This document shows positions 1 through 12,502 of a stretch of DNA of 64,000 nt, one piece after another (position 1 is the first letter of the stretch; each line of letters opens with the position of its first letter). The notes beneath the pieces were generated by a model. That model did not search any database. It saw nothing but the letters and a program-made list of their open reading frames with translations, and had not been told where the DNA came from. The position numbers were made by a program, and so were the translations under genes. Origin of the DNA: Saturnia japonica (lineage: Eukaryota; Arthropoda; Insecta; Lepidoptera; Saturniidae); the NCBI GenBank assembly GCA_033032175.1, contig CM065323.1:868001-932000 (forward strand). The letters run 5' to 3'.

Positions 1-314
1 TACTTACTGGCTCGGCGGACAGCCGCGGCTTGCTCGCCGGAATACCTAATAAAATATAATCTTATTCATGAGATATTTATCGAAAACGGTGGTTGTCGCT
101 GGGCGCGTCGCGCGTCGGTCGTCTTATGCCGTAACCTTATGTGTATTAAGATAAAAAATAAGGTAACCTAGGTTATTACTTACTTAGTTAACCTAAGTTA
201 CAGTAGAAACATTCCAAGTTAGCAGAGCAACCCATCATTATTATACTTTAGAAGGATTTTAGTCCAGTTTGTGGTTGCTTGCCATGCATATTTTCCTTAT
301 CAACACATTTGAGG

Positions 315-630
315 AGTGTAAGGGATGTCGAATTACATCTTTAAAGCTGAGACACCCAAGGCAACCTCACCTGCATGTGATGCATCCTGCTGAGCAACGA
401 ACAAGGAAATGCCCATAGCAGGGTGGTAGGATTGTAACAGCCCGACTGACCTGAACTGAATGTGTTGGAAAGTCCGTCATAGTGACTACCTCTTGCGTGT
501 CGCGTTTCGGGATTAGCCTGTGCATATCCAGTCAATTGAATGCAGGCCCGCATGACAGCGGCCATCGGTAATGAATTTCGATCTGACGGTAGTCGCCGTT
601 GTGTTTGGATTGTAATGTGCTGTACTATCA
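315..630 (+). repeat. Dispersed repeat, copy 1 (second copy at 40232-40545)
   Basis: This block matches 40232-40545 in the same orientation over about 310 bp with many substitutions and small indels. Shared segments include GAGCAACG, AAAGTCCGTCATAGTGACT, CTGTGCATATCCAGT and GTTGTGTTTGGATTGTA. No long ORF is shared, and I see neither terminal inverted repeats nor a tRNA-like head. It is an old interspersed repeat of unknown class, possibly part of an LTR element or SINE. Confidence 0.6.
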
Positions 631-1714
631 CTTCATTTTCCCTTAAAAAACCTTATTTAGTGGGACTTGTAAGTTTTAAAAATAGTTTTGTCAGGACGCG
701 ATTCCAATTAGCTTTTTATTATTGACATATTCTTACTGCCTTCCTCCTTACTTTTCATCTAAAAGAACGTGGATTCGGTGTCAACACGGGTAGGTATAGA
801 CTTCTCGTGACCATAGTGAATTCAGGTGATAGTGTTCGTTCCCCAAACATAATATGCTTCTTAATTCAAACTGAATTTAAACATGCAAATAAGTACAAAA
901 AATTCCCATTTATTTTTTGACACTCTGGTGTACATAAGTACATTACCTGATCTTGTAAAAAGCTTTTCGAAATTGAATATACGTGATCTTGTTTAGAGAA
1001 TGGCACGCGACATGCATTTGTACTTTGAGTTACACGGAGGAAATTACATTTTATATTATTTGGTCTTTGACTTTTTAGATAAAAACAGAATGACGAATGT
1101 GAACGTAGTATTTACATAAATTAACACAACAATTAACTCTCTCACACACGTACATACAGCCTTGCATTTTATTACTCGTATAATACTTAATTATTAAAAA
1201 AATAAAATAGTTTATTACTAGCTGAAGAATTAAGTAACTTTATGAATCATATTATTTGTATGTATGTGTTCATAAAAATATGTTTGTTTTTTATTCGACA
1301 CGAACATGATTGATTTGACCAAAATTTATAATAGTAAGTTATAGGCTCTAACGTAGCTTAGATGAAAACAAGAAATTAATGTTAGCATTAAGCTCGTCTT
1401 TGTAGAAAAACTAAACGGTAATAAGATAAGTCTATCTAGGTAGGTATACATATCTATAAACTCCGATCTCTCACTGAATGAATTCGTCAACAATAACACC
1501 AGCCTACAACAAACAAGTTTCACCTGGAATGTGCATTAAGATTCTCGTAACCGTTCTTTTTGCTTGGGGAACTAACAGAAAAATGTACGCTCTTAAAAAG
1601 TTCTCGCATATTACGTCACGCACGGTGAAATGAAGTACCAGGAAATAATAAATGTCACAAGGGTAGCATCGATAATAGGGTCTAGCTCTAATAACCCGAC
1701 CATTTCACCCCGTT

Positions 1715-1848
1715 TCAGTGAGCCCCGTCAACATTCCGTAAAGGGCGGCAATGCTCATGTGACACTTTTGGTGTTACGAGCGTCCACAGGATGCGGTGAC
1801 CGCTTACTATTAGGCAGATCGTATGCATGTTTGCGAATATCGTTGTAA
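1715..1848 (+). repeat. LINE 3'-tail fragment
   Basis: The segment GCGTCCACAGGATGCGGTG followed by CCGCTTACTATTAGGCAG is a diverged copy of the tail seen at 53591-53665, 58178-58240 and, more weakly, 59178-59230 (consensus GCTTACCATCAGGCGG). In the 53.2 kb copy it directly follows the C-terminal codons of a LINE ORF2, so this is a 5'-truncated LINE end. Confidence 0.5.
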
Positions 1849-1886
1849 AATTAAAAATCATATTTTCTTTTGGTAATTTATATCCA

Positions 1887-2149
1887 CATAATATACCACA
1901 CTCCTGTATTTCCCGAAGGGTTAGGCAGAAGTGTACATGTACCACACAGTTCGCCGCGTATGTTTTTAGGTCCCATGTAATAGGGGGCGAGCCTACTGCC
2001 ATTAATCAGGCACAAAGCCAAACTCCGAGCTTTTACTGAGAATTTCATAGGAAAAAACCCAATAACTCTTTGCTCGACCTGGGAATCGAACCCAGGATCT
2101 CGATCATATCAGTCGGGCTTACTACCACTAGGCTAACGAGGCGATTACG
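1887..2149 (-). mobile_element. tRNA-derived SINE (family 1) with 11-bp target-site duplication
   Basis: On the minus strand a tRNA-like head (TAGCCTAGTGGTAGTAAGC A-box region; GGTTCGATTCC B-box at about 2083-2093) is followed by a body ending in the CTGCCTAACCCTTCGGG-type module and a degenerate TATGT tail. An 11-bp direct duplication ATTTATATCCA flanks it exactly (1876-1886 and 2150-2160), which proves insertion by retroposition. It is the same family as 22980-23297. The tRNA-like part does not fold as a complete tRNA and is not annotated as one. Confidence 0.85.
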
Positions 2150-3634
2150 ATTTATATCCATGCTGAAGGCGCCGGTATACGATGCAGGGAAAGGAAATAG
2201 TTACCTTGTCGCTCCACGTCTCCCGTTTTATAGGTCGCAAGTTCTTTTTGTTTCCATACACTCACTGGCACTCGAGTTCTGGTTTTTTCCAACAAGCACT
2301 AATTTTAGGTAGTTGAGCGCAGGCGCGGGTTAAGCGTTTTTAAAGAGTATTGCTTTTGAGCGAGTCTATCACGTGACCACTCGGCGATGCGTTTTCAAAG
2401 CGACTGGGGTGGGAACTAGGTAGGAAATAATGAGTGAATGATTATATGTATGAATGCGTGAATTTATAATAGAAATAAATATAGATATAAATCGTATACA
2501 CATGCATTTATTTATGTTTTCATACGGACTATGACAGAGACTTTTACCATTCTACTAAATCACACAAATTCTCATTGATTTACTCAATACGATGTAGGTA
2601 TAATTTTTAAATGTCTGTTTGCATTTATTCCAAATGGTATTGTTAAATTTTATTTTCGCCCTAAGCCTCCTTGTCATCTGCGAAATACAAGCACAAACGA
2701 AAGGATGCAAATTTGCGTCGCGTCGGTATCGTTAGGCGTCCTAGTAATTTTTTTTTACTTCGTACTCATTCTTGACAATTTACAATTTAATGTATATTAT
2801 GTTCGCAAAACTTAGATAACCTAGATTTTTTAAATTAAATACAAACTGGTCACCTCATGTTTTCTACTCAATAAAACCAATAAAGTAGTAATAAATAGTA
2901 ATTTACTTATATATCTACCTACATACGTAAGAATTTATAAATCCCAGGAATAGCAAAAAAAATATTTAAAAGTTAAAAAATATTATTTTATTCATATACG
3001 AATAATGTATATTTATACACCTTTAAATTATTTTTATCCCTTTGTGGTTCAAGGGCCATTTTTGGAAAACATTTTCAAGTGTCAAGTGTTAGTTAGGTAG
3101 TTTCAAGGGGTCATCCTGAGAAACGGGAAAGTTCGCGGGAATTCAGTAATTTAATAATTTGTCAGTAATTTTGTATAGTAGGTACCTATATATAAAACTA
3201 TTATTTTTATGTTCTTTATGAATTGTGCTAACTGATAAATAAATAATTTAAACTGTTTGATATTTCATTTATTTTGTAAATCTAGCTAAAAATATGGTAA
3301 CAGAAAATTTGCTAGGCTTGCATAAAAAACTCCAATAATTTTAAAAAGTAACAAAGAGTTACAACCCTAATAGTTAAGTTAGTAAAGAGTTAGAACCCTT
3401 GAGTTTCGTTATAAAGAGTTTACACTGTATTATAAAATACTTACCCGTCGATGATTTTAATCCTAGAAACAGTTTCATTTCGCACACAAACTATTAACTG
3501 GCACCGATTTCGTCGCGACATCGACACATGTATCCGGCGTTGCAATTAAATTTAAAAGTCAGTCAGACTTCATAATGTCGCATTTCAGTGACATGCGCGC
3601 GCAACTCTCAATCTACTAAATGCACCAAAAGTAA

Positions 3635-4122
3635 TCTACACAATTAATAAAATTGAAGTGTCAAGTGTCTGTTTATAAAGTCAAAATTACCGCTGTTTAC
3701 TAAATGCATATGAAAATATATACGATACCTATAAAAATAAACACATTTTAAATTTGTTTTGTCTGTCTGTCTGTTTGTTCTGAGTAATCTCCGAAACGGT
3801 TGAATCGATTTTGATGGGACTTTCACTGGTAGATAGCTGAATTTATAGGAAGTAACTTAGGCTACTTTTATTTTAGAAAAAGAATTAGGGTTCCGCACAA
3901 TTAAATAAAAAAACTTTTCATGGTGAATCAATTCGGGCGCTTAAATGCCTTACCCTGAGTAGGCCTTAAAAATACCTACAAAAAAGTCAGCGAGAGTATA
4001 CGTCTATCTTCTAAGGAACACACACAATAAGCATTTGTGTCTTTAAAATAGCCGGGAGCGGGGGAGCAAGATTCGTGCCGGCATTCTGAAGTACACATGA
4101 GTGAAGCCGCGGGTATAGCTAG
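3635..4122 (+). mobile_element. Non-autonomous Helitron-like element (family H)
   Basis: It starts TCTACACAATTAATAAAATT, contains the TGTCTGTTTGTTC / CCGAAACGGTT / GGGACTTTCACTGG landmarks, and ends CTAG followed by T. The copy at 35163-35531 shares both ends; 12503-12795 and 50175-50395 are truncated copies. TC start, CTAG end and lack of target-site duplication and terminal inverted repeats fit Helitrons. It has no coding capacity. Confidence 0.65.
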
Positions 4123-4159
4123 TATAATATAACTTTAATAATCTCAGTTAAAGTAAAAC

Positions 4160-4275
4160 GCTATTGAGTTTCTTACTGGCTCTTCTCAGTGCCTTGGTAG
4201 TGTTGTAACGTTTATAAATAATATAATATTTAGGGCCTAAATTAAATAAAGTATTTTTGATTATGATTTTAACAC
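4160..4275 (+). repeat. CR1-type LINE 3' end (5'-truncated copy)
   Basis: It matches the 3' untranslated end of the LINE at 53690-58172: GAGTTTCTTACTGGCTCTTC, GGTAGTGTT, then TTAGGGCCTAAATTAAATAAA and a TTTTTGATTATGATTTT tail. Only about 115 bp remain, as in other 5'-truncated LINE insertions. Confidence 0.7.
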
Positions 4276-4652
4276 CATTGATAGTTCGGTACTAGAAATT
4301 TTTAAAAATTACTAAGTACTCGTTTAAAAAAATATATTTTTATGGAATGGGAATAAAGTGAAGTAAAGTTAAGCGAATGAATTATAACAGGTCGCCGTCA
4401 AAGTCGTTTTATGAAAGTGCGTACTCGTTGACCTGACCGTTACCGCACGCTCAAGGGTTAACAGCCATTAACCTCAATCATATTATTACTGACGAGAATA
4501 CATGTCTACTGGGACATTACATTTTTCATGTCCATAAGCACTAAATTGTGTACCTAATGAAGGTACTCATGGATGGACCAATCAAGGTCATTAAAGTTCA
4601 GTGGAGAATTTATATCTGATCATGTTATCAATATATACACTATCTATAATTA

Positions 4653-4980
4653 TCTATATATTAATACGTAAATCAAAAGCTTTTGCATTTTTAAGCGATT
4701 TGGCATGGTTAAAGTTTATATGGAAAAAGAGTGCAGAAAGCTAAAATTTATCTATAATATCTGTTACTAATATATTAAATTAATACTGCGAATCCTAACC
4801 TGAACAGTGCCATTGAAGTTAGACCCTCCAAAATATTGACATTGTCACTCAACGAAAAGTGACAGCAAGTGATGTAGATAATACTCATTGTTTAGGTTCA
4901 TGAATACTGCAAATGTCAAACAGTAAATAGTCTGTGATCAAAAAGTCGCTGGTAGAATTTCGAGCTTAGTGCGATCGCTA
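4653..4980 (+). mobile_element. Non-autonomous Helitron-like element (family R, copy 1)
   Basis: It begins TCTATATATTAATACGTAAA and ends GTGCGATCGCTA. It aligns over its whole length with 38635-38983, which preserves a full CTAG end, and in reverse with 12311-12500. Shared landmarks are GGCATGGTTAAAGTTTATATGG, ATATTGACATTGTCAC and GCGATCGCTA. No coding capacity. Confidence 0.65.
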
Positions 4981-5362
4981 TTTACTATGAAGAAGTGAAA
5001 TTCGTTTATAAGATGTAATAATAATATAAAACGAATCCTTGGAAATACTGATTCTGGAAAATCTTTCCCTGATAGGAAAACTACATTATCCCTGTGTGGC
5101 ATAGCTATACGAGTAAGTTATGTTTTATTAAGGATAATTTCATATTGTAATTAACGCGCACAAAGCCGCAGGCGGTTGTTAGTAAAATTTATTTAAAGAA
5201 GTAACGTTTTATAAATCGGTGTCCAATGCTTTACTATACGTTACTAGTGTGGTAAAAAATAGTTATCGAAGCATTGCGATTCTTAATAAAATTTAAAGTC
5301 AGAAAAAAATCTGTTGAAATTTTTACCTTAATTTTTTGATGAATAAATAATATAATATTATA

Positions 5363-6599
5363 CTATTTCCATTTCTTTATTTTCTCGGTGAGAGTTCTAA
5401 TTTGATAGTTGTAGTGTTGTGACCAAATAAGTAATGATATCGATCGCATATATTTATTATATTTAGAACACAGACAAATACAACAAAAACATTCAAATAT
5501 ATTTTTTCAAGGTGGGAACACTCAATGAGCCACCGCCATTTTGTGTTTTTTTTAATCAGTCACTCGCAACAAGACGGTCGTGCTAGTCACTACATTTTGT
5601 TCGCAGAGTTTTTTCACATTATCCATACGTTACGTTGTGTATTTTGGGTTCCTCCGTGTTGATTGCTGCCCAGCTGTCAAATATCAAAATGCCGAAAGGA
5701 TCTTTTCTGAAAAGGCAGGCGAGAGAACTGGTGATCAAGGTTCGTAATTACTTTGAAGCAGAGTATCAAAATGGTGGCCCGCTATTACGACTGTCGCAAG
5801 TGCGAGAGCGTGTTGCAGGCGCATTAGGAATTAGTTGGCCTACTATTTCAAAAATTACTACCGAAGCTCACGGACAAGGGGTATGCAGGAAAATAAGCTT
5901 CGTACGCCGATGAAAAAATGCCAACCACGTCGCGTGACATCGGTTGTCAATTTCGACGCTGATGCTATTCGCCGTCATATATATCACTATTACTTGCGCA
6001 AAGAAATTCCAACACTTAAAAAACTTGTTGTTTCTTTACGTGAATGTGGTTTGTTCCTTGGCCAAAAATTGTCATTAAGCTTGGTTATGAAAGAAATTAG
6101 ATTTTCTTATAAAAAATCGGACAAACGTAATAAATTTTGGAGAGAGCTCATCGAGTGACAGTGACGATTCATCAGATTTTGATTAAAATAAATAAACTAA
6201 AGAATACCTGTCGTTAAAATTATTTTGTTTCATTGTCGAGTACCTATCTATATCTACTTATTTTACAACAGCTTCGAAAATTTTGAAGAATTTGGCATTA
6301 TCAATCAAGAATTAATACTTGTAACATCTTGTAATTAAATATAATATTAGTTAATAAATTTGTACAAAAGTATCCGGCAGTAGTTTAGTTTCTTACATTT
6401 TGTAAAAAAAATATTGGGTCTGTTATCATGTTACGTTTATCGATATAGTTCTATCCCTATCAGTTTCTCCGACTCTGATATAACCTTGTACGTGTGTAAA
6501 CGTCATATTTTTATAAAATAATGCATACATAATGTAAAAAAGACGCTCGTTTAAGTTTTCACAGGAGCTGTCATCGAGAAAATAAAGAAATGGAAATGG
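5363..6599 (+). mobile_element. Internally deleted Tc1/mariner-superfamily transposon
   Basis: Near-perfect inverted ends of about 35 bp frame the element: CTATTTCCATTTCTTTATTT at 5363 onward and its complement ending at 6599, with about four mismatches over 35 positions. TA dinucleotides abut both ends (5361-5362, 6600-6601), the expected Tc1/mariner target duplication. The 1,237-bp interior carries the N-terminal part of a transposase and a short acidic C-terminal tail, but no DDE catalytic region. The element could move only with a transposase supplied in trans. Confidence 0.8.
5689..6186 (+). pseudogene. Truncated transposase: N-terminal DNA-binding half plus acidic C-terminal tail
   Basis: The ATG at 5689 opens MPKGSFLKRQARELV, then a helical segment with ALGISWPTISKI, which reads as a helix-turn-helix. 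Near 5875 the frame shifts and continues through KLRTPMKK and FDADAIRRHIYHYYLRKE to FSYKKSDKR near 6125. This layout is typical of the N-terminus of a widespread insect DDE_3-type transposase. The part that should carry the three catalytic acids is missing: at about 6140 the sequence jumps to another frame reading GESSSSDSDDSSDFD and a stop at 6184, which I interpret as the original C-terminus. So one frameshift and one large internal deletion. The family assignment rests on recognition, not a search. Confidence 0.65.
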
Positions 6600-8080
6600 T
6601 ATAAGAAATTAAAATAATATTTTATTACCCGCTGCAAAAAAGGAGGATTATATTTATCGAGCGTATATAAGTATGTGTTTCTTTCTTTGGCACGCTTTGT
6701 GTCCTAAACAGCTTGATGGATTTTAACATACGAGTGTGTGAGATTCATCTTAATTGTGGAGTGACATTAGGCAAAAATACTATTTAAGTACGACGTCTGG
6801 GAATCAAATAAACAGCAAAATTAAAAAAATATGTTTTTTTTAGTAAAGTGTTATTGTCGGGTTTTTTGTTTCCGTTTTAATAATTCAGTTTGTTTATAAA
6901 CAGAGATTTTACCCTGTGTGGAGGACCAAAAAAAAGATTTAAATTTTTTGAAGAGCGTTTATTCGCTACCAATAATGTCTTAAGACTAACTTTAAAATCT
7001 CTATATATGAAGCAACCACCAGACGCGTCTGACAGGATACGCTTGTCATTGCAACGTTGCTTCTGGCTTTTGTGAATACAGACTGCTGCTATGCTGATTA
7101 GCAGTATTCATAGAGGTGATTTAAATATTTATAATAATGAAACCTATCACTTTTGTGGTTTACTTCACTCAATAGTTTATAAACAACTCGTATAATAGCG
7201 GTAAGCAAATATTTAACGAGTTCATAGTTGTCTGACGTTCACGATGCGATGGGGATTAACGTGCACCCCACGTTTGCTATTCAGGCGATTCTCCGCCCCT
7301 AACCGCAGGGCGTTACACAGCATCCCATGTTGCGAACTGACATCGTCTACCCTCTATGTCACCTTAGTACTTTTATTGCATATTCAGGGCCGTTTGAGAT
7401 TTTTGCAACTTAAAAAAAGGAAATAAAAAATGTTATGTTTTAAAATATGGATGAATTTCCTTCCTTACTTTTCTTTGTACTTCTATTTAAAGGTATTAAA
7501 GTTTATGAGACTTCAATACAAAATATTCGTTTTTGAATATAATCAAAAGCTCTAGTTCTTTCTTTTATTAGTGACACTTCTAGCAGAGAAGAATTTTGTT
7601 TAAATTTGCAGTACAGGAAATTGAACGTTTTTTATTGTATTTGCAAACTGACAAAACTCTTAATTAGACTCTATGTGTGAAATGCAGCTCAATTAATTAT
7701 TAATAATAATTTAATTTTAACATTTATTGTAAACTTTAAATGTGGTCATTTTTTCGGGTTGGGTTTGAGAAAGAAAAACGATGACCGAGACGCATAAAAT
7801 CCTTTCCACAACACGATGAAAATGTCACCTATAGAGTGCACGCAATAAATTTAGAAATTCAAAACGAGTGGATAGCCATAGGTGAGTTCTCATCCCAGTA
7901 GCACTAAAGTGGCGCGCCTTATTATATCACTGGTCTGCTGCTGCCCTAGTAAAATTTTATCTTAATGCCTTCCCAGACTAGAGTAACATAAGATGGAGGA
8001 AAGCTTATGAAAAATCTTACTATACTTGTGGTGAGGCAATAGGTACAGCCAGGCACTTTTAGTAGAATGCAAGGTGTTTC

Positions 8081-8590
8081 TTGATAGGGGTCACTACTCA
8101 CGTCGCCCCGATAGAGTACTTCAATTCATACGTGAAGCAGTGTCTTTCAGTAGCTAGAGCTCAAAAAGGATTGCCCACTAACAGGAGACAAGTTAACTTT
8201 ATAAAAGAAGGCTCAACAGTAAATGCTAAAAGTAAGCCCATCTCAATCCTAGGTTCTGCACCTGATTAGACTATTTTAGTGGACACATATGAAAAACATT
8301 ATAAAATCCCAGTGTATGTGGGTGTTTCGTCATCCAGACCGGACATATTTCTTTATTCCTGAGAAATCAAGCGTATAGTACTTGTAGAACTTACCTACTG
8401 TACTGTAGGAAACTAATATACCTAAAGGCCACGCAATAAAAATGAATAAATATTACGATCTATGTAATTAGCTAACCAAAAAGGGCTGTGTGGTTAACTT
8501 GTATGCGGTGGAAGTGGGAGCGAGAGGTATTCCAGAGAAATCTCTCTATAACTTGCTAAAAGACCTCGACCTGTCGAGAACTGCAGTAAG
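8081..8590 (+). pseudogene. Fragment of a retroelement ORF2 C-terminal region
   Basis: The reading frame carries LPTNRRQVNFIKEGS and SKPISILGSAPD, a stop at 8267, then ILVDTYEKHYKIPVYVGVSS and SRPDIFLYS. About 150 bp further on another segment, YAVEVGARGIPEKSLYNLL, appears at about 8502. I recognise this order (APDW, RPDIVLYS, VEVGARG, SLYNLL) from the C-terminal end of reverse-transcriptase polyproteins in animal genomes. The copy has a stop and a deletion, and lacks the reverse-transcriptase core. The minus-strand ORF over 8546-8737 is a shadow. Confidence 0.5.
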
Positions 8591-8889
8591 TTCTAATTTC
8601 ATAACATCATAAGGGGGGGCCATTAAACCTACACCTGCTCGTGTTCCCTCTATCTGCCACACGATAGATCCGGCACCCGCACGGTGCATCCATGGAATGC
8701 TAAGATGTTTGTCTCTCTTTAGCCTCAAAGTATACACTGTTTGGAACTGCTCGTGGAAGCAACTTGTAAAATTTATGTGGTCTTGGTAAATAAATAACAG
8801 TTCAACTCTTTTAGTGTATTTTTTTTATTTATTATGTACGATTGAATCACGATTCTTATTCTCGTATATAAAGTTCAGAAATATACGAG

Positions 8890-8975
8890 ACATATTTCTA
8901 GGACCGTAGCAGATGGAAAGACGTGGTCTCTGCCTACCCCGTTGGGAAATAGGTGTGATTTATGTATGTATGTAT
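8890..8975 (+). repeat. SINE 3'-end fragment with TATG tail
   Basis: GACGTGGTCTCTGCCTACCC, GTTGGGAAATAGGTGTGATT and a short (TATG)n run resemble the terminal module of SINE family 1 (CTGCCTAACCCTTCGGGGAA). The 5' part is absent. Confidence 0.45.
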
Positions 8976-9624
8976 ATTTCTAAACATATCTCACCTACAT
9001 ACCAAAGAAACCCTTTTTATAGAGCCTGTTTACCGTTACAATGATCTTTCCAGAGTAGAAATATATTTGTCATTTTCGCAGATTTATTACTTGAGTGAGG
9101 GAAGTTATAGCACAATATTGAAATGTTAAATGTTATTCTGAAGTTATTATTATCACTTATTTTGTACCCTTTTTGATCCAAACTAAAACCAAAGCTGAAA
9201 TATGATGGCAATTATCTTATTTTACACCTAATCTAATTTATTTATACATATAACGGTATAGGGATGTCTATTGACCGACGTATCGGAAAATAATGATCGC
9301 GTATTATTAATGTGAACTTTTCTATTATAAAGTCCCAAGGGAAAGTGCGGTCTGTCCGTGTTACCCCCGAGGGCCACTTAAACCATTCAACCCTGATCGA
9401 TATTTGTTTGCAGGTGAAAATCGCTCAATACTATTAAATAATACTTGGGCCTTACTGTAACCTAATGTAATTTTTATGTTGGATAGAACTGATTTGTCTT
9501 TGGAAGTCTATGTCTACACCGTTATATTTAAAAAAATATATCTTATAGGTTTAGCGGTAGGGTCACTCTCACCTAATGTTAAATGTTAATGTAATAGGAA
9601 ATGTTGGGCAAAAGATTTTCAACT

Positions 9625-9785
9625 TGATGGTGGTGGTAGCTAGCCAGGCGAGCATTAATTAGACAAAGCTTTACCAACATGCTACCACGATCTTTTCCTT
9701 CACCGAAAGCTAAGTCTTATTGCAGTGATTTGAACGCACGTCGCTGATCGACGCGGCGTCCGTTTACGCCACCACTGAGCCGTCA
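9625..9785 (-). mobile_element. tRNA-like SINE (family 2) fragment
   Basis: On the minus strand this reads like 16030-16310: a degenerate tRNA head (TCAGTGGTGGCGTAAACGG), the TTTCGGTGAAGGAAAAG linker, GGTAGCATGTTGG, and CGCCTGGCTAGCTACC. A third diverged copy is at 19230-19375. The 3' half is missing. Confidence 0.55.
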
Positions 9786-9959
9786 TTGCTTCTTACATTC
9801 TACCGTGAAACAAGCGCTGGTATATTTCGTTTAGGATGGTGTGGTTATCAAAATATACCTTTGGTTATTTTAAGCAACCACTCAGAAGAGCCAATCTGAA
9901 TAACATTGGATACGACTACAGTGATGTTTAGAGTTCGCTATGGATGACCATGCATTGTA

Positions 9960-10050
9960 GTAATCATTCAGAGGTAATAATGGCAGAACAGGTGCAAAGT
10001 ATGACGGTGGAAGCATCGTCATCGTCTGGGGCTTTATAGCCGAGGGTGGG
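9960..10050 (+). pseudogene. Possible Tc1 transposase scrap
   Basis: The frame reading KYDGGSIVIVWGFIAEGG near 9995-10048 resembles the HGGGSVMVWGCF block between the first and second catalytic acids of Tc1 transposases. Only about 30 residues are visible, without inverted repeats, so this is tentative. Confidence 0.3.
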
Positions 10051-10074
10051 CCTTATTCTAACGTTTATGTAGTG

Positions 10075-10285
10075 TATCCCTCCAGCCCGATCTATCTCCT
10101 AGCTCTTGACACCAATTGTTTTAGGTCATTATGAACGCCATCCAAACATTTGACTTTAGGCTTGCCACGAGTTCTACGTTGATTTAGTTTTCCCTCGAGA
10201 AGTCTTTTGGGTATCTTGATCTGTTGCATCTTTATGACATGTCTTGCTCATCGTAGACGTCCAATTTCAATGGTTTAACATCGTT
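10075..10285 (-). pseudogene. RTE-type LINE ORF2 C-terminal fragment
   Basis: The minus-strand frame reads IGRLR, a stop where Trp is expected, ARHVIKM, IPKRLLEGKLNQRRTRGKPK and CLDGVHNDLKQL. This is the usual end of RTE-clade polyproteins (RLRWAGHV, RPRGRPK, W.DDV..DL). A better preserved relative is on the plus strand at 42463-42875. It has stops and no tail. Confidence 0.55.
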
Positions 10286-12310
10286 TGGTTCTTTATATAA
10301 ATCGTGGAAACATCACCGCCACATCACCGCCATAGTACCTATTTTTGCTGAATCGATTACATTACTCGTGATGTTGTGTTATAGTCCGAAGGGGGTGTGT
10401 TGACATCACGCACTGACATACGAAGCGTTTCAGCTTAGTTATCAGGAGTACCAACTTACCAATGACTGGTCTTTCTGAGATTGGTTACAAATAACTATAG
10501 ACTGCTTCTTAGACTAACTATAACTATTAACTATAGACTATTTCTTTTTATAACTATTTGGTCAAATGTACGCTTAGTTGACACTTTATGCCATATTAAA
10601 AAAAATAGACTAAAGGCGACATATTTATCGTCTTATTTTACGCAGTATGGAAAAAATCCATATCTTAATTGAATGCATATAAAGCTAATAAGAAGAATAA
10701 AATGGAATGACATCAAAAAGACTAATGGAAAGAGATCCTAGACGAAAACTTAAATAGACCGTGTAATGTAAAGATATCAGCTCGTTTCTGTGATGAGATT
10801 GTGATTGTCGAAGCGTTTATTTGTTTATCTATCATTTAGCGTCGGATGTTGAAAGCTTTCAGTCTCATTCGGCTTGTGATGCCATCGCTGTAATGTTTTT
10901 GCAGTCTACTGTACGACATGGAGCGATTTTTTCTTTATTTATATGAATATAAATAAACATACTGAAGTTTATTCTCGATAGTGACAGTGTATTCAATACG
11001 CTACCGAGGTAATTTAGCTCCGTACTTTCACTGTGAATTTTGAATCAGAAAACAATTAAAATCTCAAAGCCAAACAGAAATTTATTAAAAGATTTAAATC
11101 GTTTTTAACCAACTTCAACCCGTTTTATCACTTACGCATCGCTATAGTTTTTAGATAAATAAATGGAGCATGGTTACTTTATTATGTAAAAACAAGTGTT
11201 CTCAAAGATGAAAGACAATTTTTGACTTAACGCGTTTTGTATTGGAAACAATACGAGTCTGATTTATTGTTGCTGCTAACGCTACTAACTTGGGTCAAAC
11301 TTACCGCTTGCACTACACAATTTGTCATAGCGACGTTTCTGCGTGAGATTTTACGGCCACTTTGTCTCGTCTTGTAACTAATGTCCATTTGAATCCGCCT
11401 TCTGACCGCGTTTTAATATTTTCCTTTTGTTTGTTGTGTGCATTTAGATTTTTTTTTAATATTTTAACTCAGCAATTTTTTTTTTATATTAATCCGACAG
11501 AAATCTACATACTTAGATAACTATTTATGTGTATTTTTTATCTCTCAATAAATGCTGCTAGTGGTATTTGTTATAACCAAACCAAACCATATTTTAAAAT
11601 ATATAAAAATACAAGATTATATAAGTAAATAAATAAAAAAATTCTAGAACGCAAATAAAAGGGCCGTATATAAAATATGTATCTAAGACACCTAACTTTA
11701 TGGAAAAGTTTACAAACTTTTTATTAACAGTTGATAAACAGAAAAAAATATATTGATGTACCATCGGTCATGTTTTTATTATTCTAAATAACTTAAATGT
11801 ACATTTAACAAAATAATGTATTGCGTTTTATATAGGCAATACTCATCGTGCATATTTTAAAATCTGGGTTATAATATCTGAGGTAGCTATTGCAGAAACT
11901 CTAGTTGTTTAAAAAAAAAAGCAAAACCAACGGTGTATAAATAAAACGACCCGCGGCGCGGCACGGTGAGACTGCAGCAAATACGTGACGTCATAATATT
12001 TTAATACGTACATCCGGAATATTTCCCCAGCGAGTGGAACCTGGGTCGTCCACTCCACGTAATTACACGAATCTGACACAGTTTCCCCTTTTGTGATTAT
12101 TCGAGTAGTCTGTCTCCTGGTGCGTAGATCGAATTTAAATATTGCGATAAAAAGAATTTACATCTCGAAAGCCATGGTTTATTAAGACAATGTCAACCTT
12201 ACACACGTCATTTGATGTCGTTTCTGTACAAAGCTCGATATGTCCGACACTGATGAAATATACATGTATAATATATGTCACGGGATAATTATATGAACAA
12301 TTTAATCAGA

Positions 12311-12500
12311 CTAGCGATCGCGAAATTTGACCAGCGACTTATTGATCATAGACTATTTTCTGTTTGAATTTTACAGTATTCATAAACAATGAGTATTATC
12401 TACATCACTTGCTGTCACTTTTCATTGAGTGACAATGTCAATATTTTGGGGGATCTAAGTTCAGTGGCACTTGTTGGGTTAGGATTCGCAGTATTAATTA
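12311..12500 (-). mobile_element. Helitron-like family R, 3' half only
   Basis: The CTAG terminus (12311-12314 read on minus) and GCGATCGC are followed by the complement of the 3' half of 4653-4980, up to GGATTCGCAGTATTAATT at about 12500. The 5' half is gone. It abuts, head to head, the 3' half of a different Helitron-like family starting at about 12503. Confidence 0.6.
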
Positions 12501-12502
12501 AC

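Noticed and set aside
2077..2148. tRNA gene on the minus strand
   Set aside because: A and B boxes are present, but the arms do not pair into a cloverleaf and the unit has a SINE body and target duplication; it is a SINE head. The same applies to 22980-23050 and 48095-48160.
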